Below are positions 59,462 to 64,000 of a stretch of 64,000 nt of DNA, piece by piece. The stretch is from the NCBI RefSeq assembly GCF_049116555.1, contig NZ_JAGDYT010000006.1:546693-610692 (forward strand), read 5' to 3'. The stretch's first letter is position 1. Each line of letters begins with the position of its first letter. Position numbers and translations under genes: made by a program. The stretch is from Maricaulis maris_C. GTDB lineage: Bacteria > Pseudomonadota > Alphaproteobacteria > Caulobacterales > Maricaulaceae. Below the pieces are notes generated by a model that saw nothing but the letters and a program-made list of their open reading frames with translations, was not told the DNA's origin and searched no databases.

Positions 59462-59947
59462 ATGAAACATGGTCACCGTCCCAGCCGCGTCGCGGCTTTT
59501 GTCGCCGAGTCCGTCAATGTGCTGCAATTGCAGACCGCGACGGACGCTCTCGCCCGCCACAATCGCCGGGCCGTCCTCGTGTCCGGACAACAATCCCTGC
59601 TGCGCGGCAAGAATGGCACTGCGGAGATCAATTTCGCCGTCGCGGAAACCGTCACCGACCTGGACGAGAGCGGGTATGACGCCCTCGTCCTGCTCGAGGA
59701 CGCCTCAACGCAGCCGGAGCATGCGACCGCTCTGTCCAGGCGCTTCGCCGACAAGGGCAAGCCGGTCATTGCCCTTCGTGGCAGTGCCGGCATCGTTGCG
59801 GCCATTGCCGGAGCTGGCAGCCAGTCCGACACCACGTCGGCAGCCCTGATCGACGGCCATCTCTATGCCAATGACGATGATGACAGCGACTGGAAAATCA
59901 TCGATGCCGTCGCCGGCCGCATGGCGCGCGAAGCCATGCCAGCCTGA
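59462..59947 (+). CDS. PfpI/DJ-1-like protein without the catalytic cysteine
   Basis: A 161-residue protein with the layout of the type-1 glutamine-amidotransferase/PfpI family: RVAAFVAESVNVLQLQTATDAL, RRAVLVSG, a VTDLDESGYDALVLLEDA segment and RRFADKGKPVIALRGSAGIVAAIAG. In active PfpI/DJ-1 proteins the last motif is (P)V.AICHGP with a nucleophilic cysteine at the elbow; here it is IALRGSA, so that cysteine is absent and so are other obvious nucleophile candidates at that turn. It may bind small molecules or act structurally. Start chosen at the second ATG, which has GGAG upstream. Confidence 0.6.
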   Translation: MKHGHRPSRVAAFVAESVNVLQLQTATDALARHNRRAVLVSGQQSLLRGKNGTAEINFAVAETVTDLDESGYDALVLLEDASTQPEHATALSRRFADKGKPVIALRGSAGIVAAIAGAGSQSDTTSAALIDGHLYANDDDDSDWKIIDAVAGRMAREAMPA

Positions 59948-59968
59948 CCGGTTATATCGCGGTTGAAA

Positions 59969-60005
59969 TGAAAGAGGCCGGATGCATGCATCCGGCCTCT
60001 TTTGT
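59969..60005. terminator. Bidirectional terminator between the PfpI-like and porin-like genes
   Basis: AAAGAGGCCGGATGC and GCATCCGGCCTCTTT form a perfect fifteen-base stem with an AT loop and T-rich tails on both strands. It can end transcripts from either side. Confidence 0.85.
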
Positions 60006-60031
60006 GTCAGATATCACCGGGACCGGTCCGG

Positions 60032-61252
60032 TCAGCGACGATAGGTGAGCACCACCCATTGCTTGGTCCGGTCAGCCGGGGAGAGCGGATTGCCCGACCC
60101 CTGGAAGTCGGCAAACTGGAAAGACAGCCCGACATTGCGCGGCAGGTCGAGATTGACCCAGGCGTCCCATTCCCGGCCCAGACCATCGCCCGTGCGCTGG
60201 GCCGTGAAGTGGCGATGCACGGCACCCACTTCCCAACCCGTCACGAAGGCATGGCCGGTTTCGGCCCCATAGGTGCCGCCAAAACGCAAATCTTCCAGAC
60301 CATCCGCCGTTGACTGCGCGCCACCGCCACTGAAAGCATCAGCCCAGCCATGATTGCCATGACCCGAGCCAAGCGGCGTGGCGATCGTGTTCGCGCCATC
60401 GCCTTCCAGCACATCATAGCCGATCATCAAACTGGCGCCTGACCGGCTGACCCGGGCTTCGAAGCTGGCAAAATCGAGCGAGAAGTCGGCCGTCGACGAC
60501 CCATAATCCGTTTGCCGCGCCAACATCGCCGAATAGCTCAACCGCGCCTCGCCGAGGGGCACGGCACCTGTGAGACGCCCGCCCAGAGTCATGTTCGAAC
60601 GGTCCTGCGGCGCAGACGGATCTGTCAGGTCGATAAAATAGGCAAAGCCTTCCAGGGAGGCCGCGTCGCTCACCCGATAGCCGAGATTGAGAAGATGGCT
60701 GTCACTTTGCCAGTCGAAATCATCGCCGGGCCCCCGCAGTACACGGTCATGATACACATAGCTGGCCGACCAGGCTGCATCCGCGACATCAATCCGGACC
60801 GCGTCGTGGGTATTCCGGTCCTGACGCCAGGCTGGCGAGCCAATGAAGCGATTGCCATTGAAGGACAGGAGCTGCCGCCCGACCGTGACCCGGACCTGCT
60901 CGCTGGCCGCCCAGCTCAACTGAAGGCGGTTGAGCTCGGTAATGTCATCATCCTTGATGGTCGCATAGGCGGTGCGTCCATTGAGGCCGGAATTATAGTC
61001 CCCCGAACCCAGGGCGACGACATTCTCGCCTTCGACAAGAAAGGTGAGACCGCGCCAGGGCGCAGATTGCCAGCCGAGGCGGGTCCGGATCGTCGTCGCG
61101 GTCGCATCCAGCTTGCCGGCTTGCTCGACCGCTTCATGGCGCGCCCGGACATCCAGGATCAAGGTGCCGGCTGCATCGTCAGCCTGCACTGCCGGCGAGA
61201 CAAGGAATCCGGCGGTCAACATCCCCGTTTTCAGGAAATTGGTTCTCATCAT
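60032..61252 (-). CDS. Alginate-export/porin-like outer membrane protein
   Basis: A 406-residue outer membrane protein: signal peptide to about AVQADD, then amphipathic strands (LILDVRARHEAVEQ, LTFLVEGENVVALGSGDYN, VRVTVGRQLLSFNGNRFIGS, and SASYVYHDRVLRGPGDDFDW) typical of the alginate-export domain family, ending ..RTKQWVVLTYRR. The RLQLSW/GRQ..S...NRF.GS..WRQ...THDAVR pattern matches this family, whose members form barrels for polysaccharide or other solute passage. Substrate unknown. It begins 15 bp after the chemoreceptor stop and is probably co-transcribed with it. Confidence 0.75.
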   Translation of the reverse strand: MMRTNFLKTGMLTAGFLVSPAVQADDAAGTLILDVRARHEAVEQAGKLDATATTIRTRLGWQSAPWRGLTFLVEGENVVALGSGDYNSGLNGRTAYATIKDDDITELNRLQLSWAASEQVRVTVGRQLLSFNGNRFIGSPAWRQDRNTHDAVRIDVADAAWSASYVYHDRVLRGPGDDFDWQSDSHLLNLGYRVSDAASLEGFAYFIDLTDPSAPQDRSNMTLGGRLTGAVPLGEARLSYSAMLARQTDYGSSTADFSLDFASFEARVSRSGASLMIGYDVLEGDGANTIATPLGSGHGNHGWADAFSGGGAQSTADGLEDLRFGGTYGAETGHAFVTGWEVGAVHRHFTAQRTGDGLGREWDAWVNLDLPRNVGLSFQFADFQGSGNPLSPADRTKQWVVLTYRR

Positions 61253-61267
61253 CGGTCGATCTCCTGC

Positions 61268-62941
61268 TTACGCCGCGCGAATTTTGGAAAGGAACTCGTC
61301 GAACTCCGCCTTCCAGGCCTCATGGCGCGTCGCCATTTCATTGGAGGCACTGAGGACCGAGCGCGACACTTCATCGGTTTGGCGCGTGAAGTCCGCGACC
61401 TTGTCGACATCATGGGAAGCACTGCTGGTGCCGTCCTGGGCGCGCTGAGCGGACTGGGCAATCTCGCTGGTCGCCACGCGTTGCTGTTCAATGGCCGAGG
61501 CCGATGCGACTGCGAGCTCTCCAAGCTGGGCAACCGCCTCGAGGGCCTTTGCAGAGGAGGTCGTACAGGCCTCGGCAGAGGACTGGATATTGTTGATCTT
61601 CTCGGCAATCTGCTGGGTCGCCCCCGTCGTCTGCTCGGCCAGGGCCTTCACTTCCGATGCGACGACGGCAAAGCCCTTGCCAGCCTCACCGGCGCGCGCT
61701 GCCTCGATCGTCGCGTTGAGCGCGAGGAGATTGGTCTGTGACGCGATCGTGTCGATGAGGTCGACAATGGCGCCAATGGCTTCGGCAGACTCGGCAAGCT
61801 GGCCGATCACTTCAGCACTGCTCCCGGTCTCGTTACCAGCGACCTGCGACAATTCGCTGGTGCGTGTGACCTGGGTCGACACTTCGCTGATCGAGGCCGC
61901 CAGCTCTTCCGAAGCGGCCGCAACCGCCTGCACGCTGGAGGCTGCGTTGGACGCGGCCCCGCGGGCTGAATCGGAGAGATTGGCCGCTTCGCCGGATGTG
62001 GACTGCATCTGGTTGGCCGAAGCCGACAATTGCTCGGACGCGGACATGACGCTTGCAAGGAGCTCGCTCGAGGCCTGTTCGAACTTGATAACAGCGTCTT
62101 CGCGGGCCTGGTGCCGGCGTGCTTTTTCCTCGGCCTCCGCGTGTTCCCGATCGCGAACCGCATCTGCCGCGCCCAGCGCATCCTGCAGCGTTGAGGTCGC
62201 GCGAGCCAGATCACCGAACTCGTCCGAACGCTCAGTGCCGCGGATGGCAACATCCCGGCGCCCCTCAGCCAGCGCCCCGACAATGTCCCGCGTGCTCGCG
62301 ACCGACTGACGGATAGTGCCGCCGATCAATCGGGTCAGGACAAACAAGCCCGCCGAGGCGACGATAATCGCCACCACACCGGCCCAGAAAGTCGTCCCTG
62401 CCATGCGATCGAGCTCAAGCCAGGCGGCATCGAGGTCGGCCCGCGCACTGTCCCGCACGGTTTCGATCTGAGTGTCCATCCGGTCATCAAACCCGGCCAG
62501 GGCGTCGACAAAGGTGGAGACCGCACTGGCATCCATGCCCGCCACGCCGATTGCCGCCTCACTGATCAGGGCATTCAGTCCGGAATAATCCGCACGCACG
62601 GCGCCGAGCGCCGACAGGGACGCTTCGCTTGTGACGGTCTCTTCCGCCTCGGCCAACGATATTTCGAAATCGACCAGATTGCCGAGCGCGGCCTCGATCC
62701 GGTCGGGCGCCGGCTCGGCGGCCATCAGATAGGTATCGCGCAGGAGCGACGTCAGGTCTTTTTCGAGCGTGTTCGCAGCCATCAGCGAATGCGTCGCGTG
62801 GCGCGCGGTCTCATCGATCTCGGTTACCGCGTTTCGAAGCAGGCCATTGGTCACGACATAGGCCAGAAGCAGGCCAACCGAGACAAAGGCGAGAAGGGAG
62901 AGGCGGACTTTCAGTGACAGGGCGTGGAGGCGATCGGACAT
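61268..62941 (-). CDS. Methyl-accepting chemotaxis protein
   Basis: A 557-residue chemoreceptor. N-terminal membrane helix (LSLLAFVSVGLLLAYVVTNGLL), a ~150-residue periplasmic helical domain (about 34-185), second membrane helix (FWAGVVAIIVASAGLFVLTRLI), HAMP (about 210-265), then the signalling coiled coil with the hairpin tip TNLLALNATIEAARAGEAGKGFAVVASEVKALA (in pieces). It controls CheA and so flagellar rotation. The periplasmic domain has a four-helix bundle look without a recognisable ligand motif. First gene of a pair with the porin-like gene. Confidence 0.94.
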   Translation of the reverse strand: MSDRLHALSLKVRLSLLAFVSVGLLLAYVVTNGLLRNAVTEIDETARHATHSLMAANTLEKDLTSLLRDTYLMAAEPAPDRIEAALGNLVDFEISLAEAEETVTSEASLSALGAVRADYSGLNALISEAAIGVAGMDASAVSTFVDALAGFDDRMDTQIETVRDSARADLDAAWLELDRMAGTTFWAGVVAIIVASAGLFVLTRLIGGTIRQSVASTRDIVGALAEGRRDVAIRGTERSDEFGDLARATSTLQDALGAADAVRDREHAEAEEKARRHQAREDAVIKFEQASSELLASVMSASEQLSASANQMQSTSGEAANLSDSARGAASNAASSVQAVAAASEELAASISEVSTQVTRTSELSQVAGNETGSSAEVIGQLAESAEAIGAIVDLIDTIASQTNLLALNATIEAARAGEAGKGFAVVASEVKALAEQTTGATQQIAEKINNIQSSAEACTTSSAKALEAVAQLGELAVASASAIEQQRVATSEIAQSAQRAQDGTSSASHDVDKVADFTRQTDEVSRSVLSASNEMATRHEAWKAEFDEFLSKIRAA

Positions 62942-63150
62942 GGGGAGGGGCTCGTGAGGTTTCTTCCAGACTATCTGGCCTCAACAAGCACCCCTAAGGT
63001 TAACCACGCCCTGTCTCGACGCCATCAGTCGCCACCCAGAACATCATATTTTATAAGCCCGCCTGTCTTGGGGGCATGACCGGACAGGCCGGGCGGGTCG
63101 CTTTCAGGATGTCGAGGTCAACATCCGACCCTCCCGGCACCGGCCCTGTC

Positions 63151-63720
63151 TCAGTCCGCAGACGAGACCCGGTTGATGAAGATCGGACCGAACTGGATGG
63201 TCTGGCGTCCATAGCCAAGATTGGCACCAAAAACGACGTCATCAGCATCAAAGTCTGCCCCGGCGACGCCGCGGACCACATAGAACTGGCCCTCGTCGGT
63301 CGGGCGGATATTCTCGCTGAAGATATTGTCATAGGGCTCGCTGGTACGGACAATCTGCAAGTCGAGATTGCCGGTCTCCTGGGAGCCAATCGGCGATTCC
63401 GCGCGTATCCACACCCGCAGTTCAATGACGTCGCCCTGCCGGATATCGCTGACCAGCGGCACGGTCACCCGGGAGCGCCACGGCTCATCGAGACGGCGGC
63501 GCATGGACACCTCCAACGCAGCGCCACCCGGCGCGGTCGGCGATTCCACAATGCTGCGACGCAAGCCGCCCCCTTCAGTATCCCAGCGGACAGAAAACTG
63601 ATCATTGAGCGGTTCTGTCGTGGTGGCGGTCGCCACGCCCGGAATGGCCAGGCTCAACCCGGTCAACACGGCAATGACGGTCGCCGCAAAAGTCCATACT
63701 CGCTTGTCTGTCTTATCCAT
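63151..63720 (-). CDS. Secreted beta-sandwich (carbohydrate-binding-like) protein
   Basis: A 189-residue secreted protein (hydrophobic signal to about IPGVATATT). The mature part reads like a CBM4/9-type jelly roll: FSVRWDTEGGGLRRSIVE, ALEVSMRRRLDEPWRSRVTVPL, DIRQGDVIELRVWIRAESP and a final QFYVVRGVAGADFD...VVFGANLGYGRQTIQFGPIFI. This is the pattern of carbohydrate-binding modules often attached to glycanases. It has no catalytic domain. Start at MDKTDKRVW. A perfect LacI-type palindrome lies 29 bp upstream, so control by sugar availability is likely. Confidence 0.65.
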   Translation of the reverse strand: MDKTDKRVWTFAATVIAVLTGLSLAIPGVATATTTEPLNDQFSVRWDTEGGGLRRSIVESPTAPGGAALEVSMRRRLDEPWRSRVTVPLVSDIRQGDVIELRVWIRAESPIGSQETGNLDLQIVRTSEPYDNIFSENIRPTDEGQFYVVRGVAGADFDADDVVFGANLGYGRQTIQFGPIFINRVSSAD

Positions 63721-63748
63721 AACGCTCGGCCTCCTCCGACCCACATTT

Positions 63749-63764
63749 ATGATAACGTTATCAT
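63749..63764. promoter_or_regulatory. LacI-type operator before the secreted carbohydrate-binding-like gene
   Basis: ATGATAACGTTATCAT is a perfect 16-bp palindrome with the central CG typical of LacI/GalR operators (TGATAACGTTATCA core). It lies 29 bp before the start codon, where binding could repress the gene. The regulator gene is not in this window. Confidence 0.75.
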
Positions 63765-64000
63765 TCTGCCTCGCCACTCGCGCGATTTCAATCGCGCCGA
63801 CGCAGGCTGGTCTTTTGAGGAAACATAGCGCGATCCAACTCGCCGGCCAGACCGGCGCTGTCCTGAAAGCTCAGGCGCCTTGGCCCGGGTCTGTGCGAGA
63901 GGCCGTGCCGGTCGCAAACACAGTCAAGTACAGCGGTGCGGAAGGAAAAATGGCGCACCTCGCGGGATGGAATTCAAACCCCGAGGGTTTGCAAGCGCGA
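63765..64000. other. Right-edge non-coding or unresolved sequence
   Basis: I see no convincing reading frame or structural RNA here. A frame on the minus strand from the edge stays open for about 40 codons, but its composition does not look coding. The operator just before it would fit a divergent gene beyond the edge. Confidence 0.4.

Noticed and set aside
63061..63089. GCCTGTC/GACAGGC inverted repeat after the last minus-strand gene, as a terminator
   Set aside because: Seven-base stem with a 15-base loop and no adjoining T-run on the minus strand; too weak to list as a feature.
1..64000. CRISPR arrays, prophage or plasmid-type genes
   Set aside because: No regularly spaced direct repeats, Cas proteins, phage structural genes or transposases were seen; the window is chromosomal housekeeping and envelope genes.

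Overview
The window looks like chromosomal DNA of a marine alphaproteobacterium of the Caulobacterales/Maricaulales type (Maricaulis- or Hyphomonas-like). Grounds: a GcrA cell-cycle regulator, a phoR-pstC-pstA-pstB-phoU-phoB cluster with pstS elsewhere, a class I lysyl-tRNA synthetase, an UrcA-family protein, many secreted peptidases and outer-membrane proteins, and high GC with strongly GC-biased third codon positions. Genus assignment is inference. I see no prophage, insertion sequence, CRISPR array or rRNA operon. There is one tRNA, Gly with anticodon CCC.

Layout. 1-8.6 kb: end of a DCC-family (DUF393) gene, UrcA protein, MATE exporter, pyrD with a DUF952 partner, an S24-like regulator lacking the peptidase serine, a TPR protein, an orphan cytochrome P450 and a TonB-dependent receptor-like protein. 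8.7-9.9 kb: a compact cassette of two related 4-TM proteins and a small XRE regulator behind a promoter covered by two 20-bp operators. 9.9-14 kb: lysK; rtcB with a structured leader and an unrecognised basic partner; an ABA4-like membrane protein. 14.5-15.6 kb: a decayed ABC permease tail, then a second membrane-protein/XRE cassette whose promoter is tiled by three 16-bp operators. 15.7-29 kb: 1-Cys peroxiredoxin, sixA, a GT2 glycosyltransferase, tRNA-Gly, S9 peptidase, dCTP deaminase, apaG, trkH, a GGEEF diguanylate cyclase, hslO, argD, an ABC-2 permease and gcrA.

29.4-31.9 kb: a bicarbonate-uptake module (SbtA-like permease, SbtB-like PII protein, divergent LysR regulator) with a strong nested hairpin in the sbtA leader. 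31.9-40.4 kb: a vanadium-haloperoxidase-like protein and the phosphate operon phoR-pstCAB-phoU-phoB. 40.7-46.6 kb: a tripartite RND efflux operon. 46.7-53.3 kb: three tandem M13 metallopeptidases, each ending in nearly the same terminator. 53.3-64 kb: a truncated permease start with REP-like repeats, a secreted repeat protein, a gamma-glutamylcyclotransferase-like protein, a class V aminotransferase with a divergent Lrp regulator, an MFS transporter, a PfpI-like protein without its nucleophile, a chemoreceptor-porin pair, and a secreted protein behind a perfect LacI-type operator.

The most unusual material is the pair of operator-controlled XRE/membrane-protein cassettes, the SbtA/SbtB/LysR module with its structured leader, and the rtcB leader region. 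Start codons were moved to downstream ATG/GTG/TTG sites where a ribosome binding site, gene overlap, signal peptide or terminator supported it.
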